A stretch of DNA of 64,000 nt from Bacteroides thetaiotaomicron VPI-5482. GTDB taxonomy: Bacteria; Bacteroidota; Bacteroidia; Bacteroidales; Bacteroidaceae. Position 1 is the stretch's first letter. Every line of letters begins with the position of its first letter. This document shows, piece by piece, positions 9,864 through 17,939 of the stretch. The notes beneath the pieces are model-generated. The model was given only the letters and a program-made list of their open reading frames with translations. It ran no database searches and was not told the origin of the DNA. The position numbers and the translations under genes were made by a program. The DNA is taken from NCBI RefSeq assembly GCF_000011065.1, contig NC_004663.1, positions 4,340,001 to 4,404,000 on the forward strand. The letters are read 5' to 3'.

Positions 9864-10307
9864 TTAACTTTTGTGTACCTCTTTCTTCATTAAATACTTC
9901 TCATCCCTATCCTCAGCCTCATAAAATCCCATTTTATGATATGCATGAAGTGCATTGTTATTGTCTTTTCTAACTTCAAGCAATATCTCCTGAATGTCCG
10001 TAGAAAGATGTTCTATGATATAATTAATTGTTTTTTTAGAGATCCCATGACCTTGATGGTCAGGGTTTACACAGACATAGGGTATATATAAAAATCTCTC
10101 TTCTCTATTGTAATAGCCAACAATTAAAGATATAATGTTAGATCCGGAAATAGTATAGTACATAGAGCCGTTATGGTACATTTTTAATATCCATTCATCC
10201 AGGTTGGGCATCTGTAACAGAGAAGGAACAAACCAGTTTGCAGAGGATATGATAAAATCCCTGAATTCGGTATATGCTAGAGGTTCTGTATGGATTGTTA
10301 TGCTCAT
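9864..10307 (-). CDS. GNAT family N-acetyltransferase
   Basis: 147 aa GCN5-related acyltransferase. VCVNPDHQGHGISKKTINYI near residues 78-97 is the acyl-CoA pyrophosphate-binding motif A (Q/R-x-x-G-x-G/A type), followed by LEVRKDNNNALHAYHKMGF, the typical GNAT C-terminal motif. It lies three bases after the ATP-grasp gene in the five-gene operon. Probable role: N-acylation of an amino sugar or an amino acid substituent made by the neighbours. The acyl donor is inferred to be acetyl-CoA. Confidence 0.88.
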   Translation of the reverse strand: MSITIHTEPLAYTEFRDFIISSANWFVPSLLQMPNLDEWILKMYHNGSMYYTISGSNIISLIVGYYNREERFLYIPYVCVNPDHQGHGISKKTINYIIEHLSTDIQEILLEVRKDNNNALHAYHKMGFYEAEDRDEKYLMKKEVHKS

Positions 10308-10310
10308 ATT

Positions 10311-11510
10311 TTAATCAATAATAATATGTACAAACTGGTCCATGTTTTCTATAACATTAAACATTTCTTCTTTCGAAGAATATTTGAGGATAAGTGTCCC
10401 CAATGCATCGCCAGCATCACGGAAAGCATGAACATTATCTCCACTTTTCAGTTCTGTTACACAATCTACCAGATTGTTTTTTGCAAAGTTTTCATCAAAT
10501 GATATTTCTTTAAACCGTCCGGTCTGTTTGCTATGTAACATATAATTAGACCAATATCCCCTTGCAGGTGACATCTCTATTTCGGAGCAATCTTCTCCCA
10601 AAGCTGCTTTTATCACATATTTAACCATGTTGACTCCTGTTGCCAGTTCTGTAATCTGAGGTATTAAACTGCCACCGCTTCTGGCACCTAACTCCAGTAT
10701 ATACAATTTCCCGTTTTTACCAAGAATAGCCTCGACATTATATGCGGTTGTCCCCATTTTTAGTTCAGAAATCAGACGCTGTATGTCCTTTTCCAGTTCT
10801 GTTATAATTTCAGGTTTCATTTGGAAAGGCCAGCATTCACCAAGTGGGGCGAAATCTTTGACAACTGAAGAACTGTAGTATTCGTTTCCAAAACAGTGGA
10901 ATTTTAAAATTCCGTCTACGGAAAAGGCATCTCCTGATATCTGATATCCGTCCTTCTCTATGAATTCCTCAATAATAATGCGTTTTTCACGGGAATATGA
11001 GAGGGCATCTTCTATAAAGTCTTTTAGTTGATCTACGTTAGTCAGTTTATTGATGCCTTTACTTCCTGATGAATCGACAGGCTTTATCATAACAGGAAGG
11101 GTTAAATTCTTGATTTGTTCCAAAGCCTCCGTGTATGAAGAACATCCGACGTATTTGGGAACATTGAAATTATGTTCAGCCAGATATCGTCTGAATAAGT
11201 CTTTCTGAGAAAGAATTTCTACAGAAGTATAGGGGCTGGTGGGCAATCCTAGTTTCTCACAAACATAAGCAGCTGTAGGAGCTGCAGGATCTGAAGCATA
11301 TGCAACGACGCCATCTACTTGAAGTCTTTTGGCTAACTCGTAAACAGCTTCCTTATCTGTTGTGCTGACATTATAATATTCGTGGGCATACTGATGTCCT
11401 GGGTTATTCGGCAAGTAATCGCAGGTGATTACATAATATCCCATTTTTACAGCTTCTTTAATCGCATAGACCTGATATAAAGAGCCTCCTAGCATTAAAA
11501 CTTTTTTCAT
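10311..11510 (-). CDS. ATP-grasp ligase (carbamoyl-phosphate-synthase / PurK-like)
   Basis: 399 aa ATP-grasp enzyme. The ATG at 11510 gives MKKVLMLGGS, the first strand of the pre-ATP-grasp domain, and lies one base past the previous stop; an in-frame TTG at 11528 is less likely. The central part has MIKPVDSSGSKGI for ATP binding and IIEEFIEKDGYQISGD, and the C-terminal part has YILELGARSGGS with acidic/Asn-type metal ligands. Such enzymes join a carboxylate to an amine through an acyl-phosphate. In this operon, with two aminotransferases and an acyltransferase, it may attach an amino acid to an amino sugar, but the substrates are inferred. Confidence 0.85.
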   Translation of the reverse strand: MKKVLMLGGSLYQVYAIKEAVKMGYYVITCDYLPNNPGHQYAHEYYNVSTTDKEAVYELAKRLQVDGVVAYASDPAAPTAAYVCEKLGLPTSPYTSVEILSQKDLFRRYLAEHNFNVPKYVGCSSYTEALEQIKNLTLPVMIKPVDSSGSKGINKLTNVDQLKDFIEDALSYSREKRIIIEEFIEKDGYQISGDAFSVDGILKFHCFGNEYYSSSVVKDFAPLGECWPFQMKPEIITELEKDIQRLISELKMGTTAYNVEAILGKNGKLYILELGARSGGSLIPQITELATGVNMVKYVIKAALGEDCSEIEMSPARGYWSNYMLHSKQTGRFKEISFDENFAKNNLVDCVTELKSGDNVHAFRDAGDALGTLILKYSSKEEMFNVIENMDQFVHIIID

Positions 11511-11511
11511 C

Positions 11512-12672
11512 TTATAAACTTTCGACAAATCGCTTAAGTCTTTGAATTCCTTCTTTAATTTTATATATATCTAATGTAAAAGCAATCCGGATAAAATCCT
11601 CGCAACAATCACCGTAAGTTATTCCAGGAACCACTGCCACTTGTTCTTTTTCTAAAAGGGCATATGCGAACTCCTCAGATTTTAATCCGGTAGATTTTAT
11701 ATTTAACATTGCATAGAAGGTTCCTTGTGGCGCATCGACTGTTATTGTTTTGATTTTGGCAACTTCTTCCAATAAAACATTTCGGCGGAGAGTGAATTCC
11801 TCAATCATACCAGCCGAATATTTCTCCGAATTTCTTAGTGCTTCTATAGCTGCATACTGAGACGGCAATGGAGCACAAGCAGCTATGTTCTCTTGAAACA
11901 TTGTCATCACTGATATTAACTCTGAAGGTGCAGCTATATAACCCAAACGCCATCCGGTCATACAGAATTCTTTTGATAAACTATTGATAACAACAGTGCG
12001 TTCCTTCATCTTGTCGCATGTAACAATACTTTTGAAATGAGCATTATCATAAAGTAGTGTTTTGTATACCTCATCTGTTATTACTATCAAATCATTCTCA
12101 ATAGCTATCTGTGCTATTTGTTGGATGGAGTCATCAGAAATTATCCGCCCGGAAGGGTTGCTGGGCGTATTTAAAATAATAGCTTTTGTTTTAGGAGTGA
12201 TTGCCTTCCTTATATTTTCTATAGATATCGATAAGTCATTGGTGCTGACAGGAGCTGTGATAATGGGCTCTCCACTACACATACATACCATCTGTACATA
12301 GTTTATCCAATATGGAGCTGGTATAATGACTTCATCCCCTCTGTTTAGAATGGCTAGCAGGGTTAAATATAATCCTTCCATTCCCCCAACTGTAACCATA
12401 ATCTCATTTGTCGGGTTGTATTCTATATTATATTGTAACTTGTATCTGGAAGATATTATTTCTCTTAATTCTAATAATCCGGCATTAGGGGAGTATCTTG
12501 TACGACCTTCCAGTATCGCTTTACAGCCAGCTTCTTTTATTTTATCGTGTGGATGTATATCCGGGTCTCCCAATGTGAAGTCTATAACATTGTCATATTT
12601 TTGGGCCAAATTAAATAGACGCCTTGTTAAGGAAGGGGATATAGAGTTTGTTATTTCTGATAATTGTATCAT
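11512..12672 (-). CDS. Class I/II pyridoxal-phosphate aminotransferase
   Basis: 386 aa fold-type I aminotransferase of the aspartate aminotransferase superfamily. Visible are LNTPSNPSGR near residue 170, ITDEVYKTLLYD with the PLP-ring Asp and Tyr, and SLSKEFCMTGWRLGY near residue 235 with the Schiff-base lysine. These proteins make an amino acid from a 2-oxo acid. It is second in the operon, one base after the DegT gene. Here it may supply the amino acid used by the ATP-grasp ligase, rather than a housekeeping amino acid. That role is inferred from context only. Confidence 0.88.
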   Translation of the reverse strand: MIQLSEITNSISPSLTRRLFNLAQKYDNVIDFTLGDPDIHPHDKIKEAGCKAILEGRTRYSPNAGLLELREIISSRYKLQYNIEYNPTNEIMVTVGGMEGLYLTLLAILNRGDEVIIPAPYWINYVQMVCMCSGEPIITAPVSTNDLSISIENIRKAITPKTKAIILNTPSNPSGRIISDDSIQQIAQIAIENDLIVITDEVYKTLLYDNAHFKSIVTCDKMKERTVVINSLSKEFCMTGWRLGYIAAPSELISVMTMFQENIAACAPLPSQYAAIEALRNSEKYSAGMIEEFTLRRNVLLEEVAKIKTITVDAPQGTFYAMLNIKSTGLKSEEFAYALLEKEQVAVVPGITYGDCCEDFIRIAFTLDIYKIKEGIQRLKRFVESL

Positions 12673-12673
12673 A

Positions 12674-13783
12674 CTATTTCTTTATAATTTGGAGGATATA
12701 CTCGACTTCATTTTCACTTAAAGCATGGTGCATTGGCAAGCAGATGACGTTATTGGACATTTGGGTTGCTATTGGCAGATTGTCAGGGTTAGCAGAATCT
12801 AATCCGCGATATGTTGAGAATGTACTGATTAGCGGATAGAAATAACGGCGTCCGAATACATTATGTTCTTTCATCTTAAAATAAAGTTCATCACGCGTCA
12901 TTCCATATTCTTCAGCATTTATGAAAATTGGGAAATAAGAATAATTGTGGCGTACTCCTGGTATATCATTGAAAAAGGTTATCCCTTTAACACCTTGAAG
13001 TTCATCTCTATATCTTATGGCTACTTTGCGACGGGAATTGATTGCATGATCTACTTGCTTAAGGTTAAGTAATCCGTATGCAGCGCGTACCTCATCTACT
13101 TTACTATTAATACCGGGGGCTACAACTTCAGTTTCACTGGCAAAACCAAAGTTCTTTAGATAGTCGATGCGCTTTTTAGTCTGCTCGTCATGAACGACTA
13201 ATGCTCCACCTTCCAAAGTATTGTAAACTTTCGTTGCATGAAAACTCAGAGTAGCCATATCTCCAAAGTTTAAAATGCTTTCCCCGTTTATTTCTACTCC
13301 AAAAGCATGAGCGGCATCATATATGACTTTTAATCCATATTTATTGGCAATTTCTTGAATCTCTTTCGTTTTACAAGGCTTCCCGTAAACGTGTACAGGC
13401 ATGATAGCTGTAGTCCTGGGGGTAATGGCCGCTTCTATTTTACTAGGATCCAGATTACAGGTTTCTGGCTCAATGTCTACAAAAACAGGTTTGATTCCAT
13501 TCCACCAAAGAGAATGTGTTGTTGCTACAAAGCTAAAGGGAGTAGTTATCACTTCACCGGTAATTCTCATTGCTTGTAAAGCGGTTATTAAAGGTAGAGT
13601 TCCGTTCGTAAACAAACTGAGATAGGGAACTTTAAGATACTTAGCTAATTCCTCTTCTAGCTTTTGGTGGAAGTTGCCATTATTTGTCAGCATTTTGCTT
13701 TCCCATATTTCTTTTAATAAGAAAGTAAAATCTTCCAAAGAAGGCAGTAGGGGGGAAGTCACATATATAGGTTTATCTATCAT
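12674..13783 (-). CDS. DegT/DnrJ/EryC1 family sugar aminotransferase
   Basis: 369 aa PLP enzyme of the DegT/DnrJ/EryC1 family that aminates keto-sugar nucleotides. Seen are TNGTLPLITALQA near residue 60, the PLP-contacting DAAHAFG near residue 156, and SFHATKVYNTLEGGALV near residue 180 with the catalytic lysine. It is the first gene of a five-gene operon with gaps of 1, 1, 3 and 6 bp. The expected product is an amino-dideoxy sugar nucleotide for the glycan made here. No 4,6-dehydratase is in the window, so the keto-sugar must come from elsewhere. Confidence 0.93.
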   Translation of the reverse strand: MIDKPIYVTSPLLPSLEDFTFLLKEIWESKMLTNNGNFHQKLEEELAKYLKVPYLSLFTNGTLPLITALQAMRITGEVITTPFSFVATTHSLWWNGIKPVFVDIEPETCNLDPSKIEAAITPRTTAIMPVHVYGKPCKTKEIQEIANKYGLKVIYDAAHAFGVEINGESILNFGDMATLSFHATKVYNTLEGGALVVHDEQTKKRIDYLKNFGFASETEVVAPGINSKVDEVRAAYGLLNLKQVDHAINSRRKVAIRYRDELQGVKGITFFNDIPGVRHNYSYFPIFINAEEYGMTRDELYFKMKEHNVFGRRYFYPLISTFSTYRGLDSANPDNLPIATQMSNNVICLPMHHALSENEVEYILQIIKK

Positions 13784-13902
13784 TGTAATTATGGATATTA
13801 TTGGTCTATATAATAGTTGTTTAGGTTAATGACGTTATTGTCTTTGTCTCCATTAAGAATCGGGTGTCAGCTCCAATTTAATGATTTAAGACTTAAATTT
13901 CA

Positions 13903-13910
13903 CAAAGATA
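13903..13910 (-). promoter_or_regulatory. Promoter of the five-gene minus-strand operon
   Basis: TATCTTTG on the minus strand matches TAnnTTTG. It gives a leader of roughly 110 nt before the DegT start at 13783 and is the only strong box before the operon. Confidence 0.65.
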
Positions 13911-13985
13911 GATAGATTCCAATACTTATCAAAATATATGTTTGGAATTTATCTAACTATTGTTGTATTGGAATTCTATCTGTTG

Positions 13986-13993
13986 TATCTTTG
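13986..13993 (+). promoter_or_regulatory. Promoter of the GT14-like gene, decides its start
   Basis: TATCTTTG lies 34 bp before the ATG at 14028. An upstream in-frame ATG at 13938 lies before this box, so it could not be on the resulting transcript. Confidence 0.65.
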
Positions 13994-14027
13994 CATGATA
14001 ATGAACTTATTTAATGATGCAAAGGTA

Positions 14028-14906
14028 ATGAGACATGCTTTTTTAATTCTGGCCCATAATGAATTTCAAATATTGAAGATACTACTTTCTATGCTTGATG
14101 ATGGGAGGAATGATATATATCTGCATATTGATAAGAAAGTCGTGCTCGGACCTTTAGAGCAAGATTTATTTCGGCTTGCAAAAGCTCGTCTTTTTGTACT
14201 TGAGCAACGTCTTGACGTAAGATGGGGTGATATTAGTGTGGTAAAGGCTGAACTGTTGTTACTTGAGACAGCCAGTATGAAAGGTCCTTATGATTATTAT
14301 CATTTGTTGTCAGGAGTCGATTTGCCGATAAAGTCACAAGACTATATCCATCATTTCTTCGAGAAAAATAAGGGGTATGAGTTTGTGCCTTACTCTTGTG
14401 GTGAGGCTAATTTAAAAGATCTCGAAAGAAAGGTTTTTAAATATCATTTGTTCTGTCGTTATTATAAAATTCCACCTCGTATTTTTAAAAAGCAAGTACA
14501 ATCTCTTCGAATAAGCTTTTTAAAGTTGCAGGATTTCTTCCATTATAACCGACCTAAAGAAATTGAATTTAAAAAGGGTTCCAATTGGGTTAGTATTACG
14601 CATGAGTTGCTAACAATTATATTAGCCCAAAAGTCTTTTATTTTAAGGCGTTTTAAAAATGTTTGCTGTGGTGACGAAATATTTCTTCAATCTATATTGT
14701 GGAACTCAGAAAGGCGGAGTCATATTTATCCAGGTAGTGAGCAGTTGAATGCCGGACTTCGTGCAATTGATTGGGAACGGGGGAATCCTTATGTTTGGAA
14801 AATGGAGGATTTGCAATATTTATTAGAAACAGAGCATTTGTTTGCTCGAAAATTTGATTCGCAGAATATGGATGTTGTGATCAAAATAAGGGAGCTTTTT
14901 TCTTGA
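14028..14906 (+). CDS. GT14-like beta-1,6-N-acetylglucosaminyltransferase family protein
   Basis: About 292 aa. The start at 14028 gives MRHAFLILAHNEFQ, the standard opening of bacterial core-2/I-branching-like transferases, with AAAGG just upstream and a promoter box at 13986. The sequence has DIYLHIDKKV, then a conserved YHLLSGVDLPIKSQDYIHHFF block typical of the family, and FKKGSNWVSITHELL followed by CCGDEIFLQSIL toward the C-terminus. GT14 enzymes lack the usual DxD and do not need metal. The donor may be UDP-GlcNAc or UDP-Xyl by family precedent; not determined here. A longer form from 13938 is possible but unlikely. Confidence 0.85.
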   Translation: MRHAFLILAHNEFQILKILLSMLDDGRNDIYLHIDKKVVLGPLEQDLFRLAKARLFVLEQRLDVRWGDISVVKAELLLLETASMKGPYDYYHLLSGVDLPIKSQDYIHHFFEKNKGYEFVPYSCGEANLKDLERKVFKYHLFCRYYKIPPRIFKKQVQSLRISFLKLQDFFHYNRPKEIEFKKGSNWVSITHELLTIILAQKSFILRRFKNVCCGDEIFLQSILWNSERRSHIYPGSEQLNAGLRAIDWERGNPYVWKMEDLQYLLETEHLFARKFDSQNMDVVIKIRELFS

Positions 14907-15122
14907 ATGTATAAAGTGATGTGTGGTGGTAACTCATGAAGATGAGTAGAGAAATTGCACCTTAGATATCATTCTATGATTTAATCTAATGGAGAAGTGA
15001 TATTATTTATTTTTGTATATTTAGTTATACTTTTTTGCTGGTCTTATGTATTATTTATAATATTGTACCGTTTTATAAGTCTCCTGTAGGTAGTTGGATC
15101 AAAATCAATAAAAGAGTATTGG

Positions 15123-15506
15123 ATGATGTCTGTTTTTAATAAGCGTAGAGAGTTTGTTCGTTTCATATTGGTTGGTGTTCTGGCAACTGCTACTCATTAT
15201 GGTATTTATTTCTTTTTATGTGTATTGATGTTACCAGCTATTGCATATACTATTGGTTATGCTATTAGCTTTATTCTGAATTTTTACTTGTCTAATATAT
15301 TCACCTTTAATACTAAGCCTACTGTTAGGAAAGGAATAGGATTTGGTATCAGTCATTTTATCAATTATTTGTTGCATATCGGGCTGTTGTCGCTATTTAT
15401 ATGGATCGGAGTTCCCGAGAGATGGGCACCTCTTCCTGTGTTTGCATTAGTAGTGCCGGTTAATTTTCTTCTTGTTCGTTTTGTTCTAAAATCTAAAAAA
15501 ATATGA
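15123..15506 (+). CDS. GtrA family membrane protein
   Basis: 127 aa with four predicted transmembrane helices, the GtrA/DPMS fold: FVRFILVGVLATATHYGIYF, an IGYAISFILNFYLSNIFTF segment, a third helix after KGIGFGISHF, and a last helix ending LLVRFVLKSKK. GtrA proteins are thought to flip polyprenyl-phosphate-linked monosaccharides across the inner membrane. It overlaps the next gene by 4 bp (ATGA), a GtrB-like GT2, and with the membrane protein at 16447 forms a gtrA-gtrB-gtr(type)-like cassette. An AUG three bases downstream is an equally good start. A second GtrA is at 31376. Confidence 0.9.
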   Translation: MMSVFNKRREFVRFILVGVLATATHYGIYFFLCVLMLPAIAYTIGYAISFILNFYLSNIFTFNTKPTVRKGIGFGISHFINYLLHIGLLSLFIWIGVPERWAPLPVFALVVPVNFLLVRFVLKSKKI

Positions 15507-16438
15507 GTAAAGTTAGTGTTTTAATACCTGCATACAACGAGGAACTCTCTCTTCCAGAGCTCTATTCGAAGCTAAAAGAAATGATGGATTCTTATGCAGA
15601 ATATGAGTGGGAGATTTTGTTTGTTAATGATGGCAGCCATGATAAAACATTGGAAGTTATTAAATTTTTGAGATCACAAGATGAGAGAATTAATTTTGTC
15701 GACCTGTCGCGCAATTTTGGAAAAGAAGTAGCAATGTTAGCTGGTTTCGATTATGCTACAGGCGATTGTCTGGTGATTATGGATGCTGACTTGCAACATC
15801 CTCCTCACTTAATCCCTGAAATGTTGAAATATTGGGAAGAAGGGTATGATGATGTATACGCAAAGCGAATAACCAGAGGCAAGGAGAGTTTGATGCGTAA
15901 ATATCTGTCCTTGTTATTCTATAAGTTATTGCAGAAAACGACCCGTGTGGAGATTCTCCCGAATGTCGGTGATTTCAGACTGTTAGATCGTTGTTGTGTA
16001 AACGCTTTGAAACAGATGCGTGAGAGCCAAAGATATACTAAAGGTATGTATTGCTGGATTGGATTTCGTAAGAAAGAGATCAAATTCGAGCAGGAAGATC
16101 GTGTTGCCGGTACATCTTCGTTTAACTTTTTCAGCCTTCTGAGCTTGGCTGTGGAAGGGGTGACTTCCTTTACTGTAGCTCCTTTACGCATTTCTACTTT
16201 TGCTGGAATTATAGTTTCCCTGGTTGCTTTCATATACATGTGCTTTATCATGTTTAAAACATTGATATGGGGCGAAGTTGTACAGGGTTTCCCTACTCTG
16301 ATGGTTGTGATTCTTTTTCTAGGTGGGATACAGTTGCTGTCCTTGGGAGTCATAGGGGAGTATATAGGACGTATTTTCAATGAAACAAAGAATCGTCCTA
16401 CCTACATTGCAAGAGAATATAATGGTGTGAAACAATAG
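15503..16438 (+). CDS. GtrB/DPM1-like polyprenyl-phosphate glycosyltransferase
   Basis: 311 aa. N-terminal GT2 domain: VSVLIPAYNEELSL, LFVNDGSHDKT near residue 48, VIMDADLQHPP near residue 92 as the DxD site. Two C-terminal transmembrane helices at about 230-255 and 268-290 are typical of GtrB, ArnC and bacterial DPM1-like enzymes. Such proteins transfer a hexose from a nucleotide sugar to undecaprenyl phosphate on the cytoplasmic face. Coupled by a 4-bp overlap to the GtrA gene; the membrane protein at 16447 starts 8 bp later and would use the lipid-linked sugar on the outer face. Confidence 0.93.
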   Translation: MSKVSVLIPAYNEELSLPELYSKLKEMMDSYAEYEWEILFVNDGSHDKTLEVIKFLRSQDERINFVDLSRNFGKEVAMLAGFDYATGDCLVIMDADLQHPPHLIPEMLKYWEEGYDDVYAKRITRGKESLMRKYLSLLFYKLLQKTTRVEILPNVGDFRLLDRCCVNALKQMRESQRYTKGMYCWIGFRKKEIKFEQEDRVAGTSSFNFFSLLSLAVEGVTSFTVAPLRISTFAGIIVSLVAFIYMCFIMFKTLIWGEVVQGFPTLMVVILFLGGIQLLSLGVIGEYIGRIFNETKNRPTYIAREYNGVKQ

Positions 16439-16446
16439 CTAAGATT

Positions 16447-17778
16447 ATGAGTAAAAAAACGGTTCGGATTGGTATTGGCGCATTTCTGTTGATAATAGGA
16501 AGTTTATTTTACCTGATGAATATGTACACTCCGATATGTGGAGATGATTATCTTTATTCATTCTATTTGACTCCTGTGGCAGCTAAGTCTTTCTTTGAAG
16601 GCACATCGATAGGATTTGAGCAGAAGATATCATCATTTACCGATGTTATTTTTTCGCAATATAATCATTATTTTTATGTGAATGGCCGTACCATTCCTCA
16701 TATTCTGGAGCAGTCGTTTGCCGGACTTTGGGGGGAGAATTGTTTTAATTTAATCAATGTATTCGCTTTTCTGTTACTTAATATGTTGGTTATATGGATT
16801 TCCGGAAAAAGAAATCTGACAAAATTCGGTTACTGGGTTGCTGCAGTTTTCTTTATATGGTTCTTATTGCCTTGCCCGGTTGATCTCTTTTTACTGATGA
16901 GTGGTGCTCTCAATTATACTTGGAGCGCCGTTCTTTGTTTGGCTTTTCTGCTTGTTTATACTAAAGTGCGGCAAATGGAAAGGGTGAATTGGGGAGTTGC
17001 TTTTCTTCTTTTTTTGCTGGGCGTCATTTCTGGTTGGACACATGAATCTTTGGTTATAGGCATTTCCGGGGCTTTGTTTATTATTTATTGTGTACAATAT
17101 AATAAGAGGAAGCCTAAATCACCTGAAATAGCTTTGGTTGCCGGCTTTTGGCTTGGGACCTTGTTGTTGTGTTTATCGCCTGCTGCCCGCGGGCGCGCGT
17201 CGTTTGATCATCCTTCCATCTGGGAAACCTTCTTATTGATAATCGGTGAGCTTCGGGCATTTTATGTTCTTCTGTTTTTGCTGGTATATACTTTTTTTCG
17301 TGAAAAGAGAAACAACAATAATCATACCCTGAGAAAGTTTTTCTATGATAATCAACTTTATTTTTATGTAATCTTAATTGAACTTGTTTTTAGCTTGGTT
17401 ATAGGATTTCGAAATGTCCGGCAATTGTTTGGAATAGAGTTGTTTTCTGTTGTGATTTTAATCAAGCTGATCAGTGAACAGACTTCATTTAATGCGGTTT
17501 GGTGTAGAAGTGTATCAATTGTGGCAGCAAGTGCGATCGTTTTGCATATGGCATTTGTCATTCCATGCGCAAAACGTTCTCATGCGCAATTTCAGGATAT
17601 AGTGACCACTTATCTCCACTCAGAAGACGGTGTTGTTTCTTTCAGATACGAAGAGTTTCCCTGTTGGGTCGATTCTTATGTCTGGCGATTCGGAGGGTAT
17701 GCGGATTGGGAAGCTTTTTGTATTTCCGTCTATTATATGGGAGACAAAAAGCCGATGAAAGCTTTGCTGATTGATTAG
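16447..17778 (+). CDS. DUF6056-like polytopic membrane protein, possible GT-C transferase
   Basis: 443 aa with about ten hydrophobic segments. The first periplasmic loop after helix 1 has YTPICGDDYLYSF, and a second conserved patch is YVNGRTIPHI. An acidic motif in the first outer loop is the hallmark of GT-C glycosyltransferases, and I think this is the DUF6056 family, which shares that layout. It is the third gene of the cassette with GtrA and GtrB-like proteins, where the third protein normally moves the flipped sugar from polyprenyl phosphate to the glycan. Function is inferred from topology and neighbours. Confidence 0.75.
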   Translation: MSKKTVRIGIGAFLLIIGSLFYLMNMYTPICGDDYLYSFYLTPVAAKSFFEGTSIGFEQKISSFTDVIFSQYNHYFYVNGRTIPHILEQSFAGLWGENCFNLINVFAFLLLNMLVIWISGKRNLTKFGYWVAAVFFIWFLLPCPVDLFLLMSGALNYTWSAVLCLAFLLVYTKVRQMERVNWGVAFLLFLLGVISGWTHESLVIGISGALFIIYCVQYNKRKPKSPEIALVAGFWLGTLLLCLSPAARGRASFDHPSIWETFLLIIGELRAFYVLLFLLVYTFFREKRNNNNHTLRKFFYDNQLYFYVILIELVFSLVIGFRNVRQLFGIELFSVVILIKLISEQTSFNAVWCRSVSIVAASAIVLHMAFVIPCAKRSHAQFQDIVTTYLHSEDGVVSFRYEEFPCWVDSYVWRFGGYADWEAFCISVYYMGDKKPMKALLID

Positions 17779-17897
17779 TATTCATTTGTGATAATAGATG
17801 ATTGTCAGTTAAGATGTTTTTCGGTAGTAATATTTTTTGCTGTGTATAAAAATTGTAAAAAGAAGTAGGATTTTGCATGTGTTCATATTAATAGCTC

Positions 17898-17905
17898 TAT
17901 ATTTG
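17898..17905 (+). promoter_or_regulatory. Promoter of the DUF5722 lipoprotein genes
   Basis: TATATTTG matches the -7 box, with TTTG at 17872-17875 as a -33 candidate 22 bp upstream. The lipoprotein ATG follows 34 bp later. Confidence 0.6.
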
Positions 17906-17939
17906 TATAATTAAACCTAAACCCTTTTACAGTTTACTT

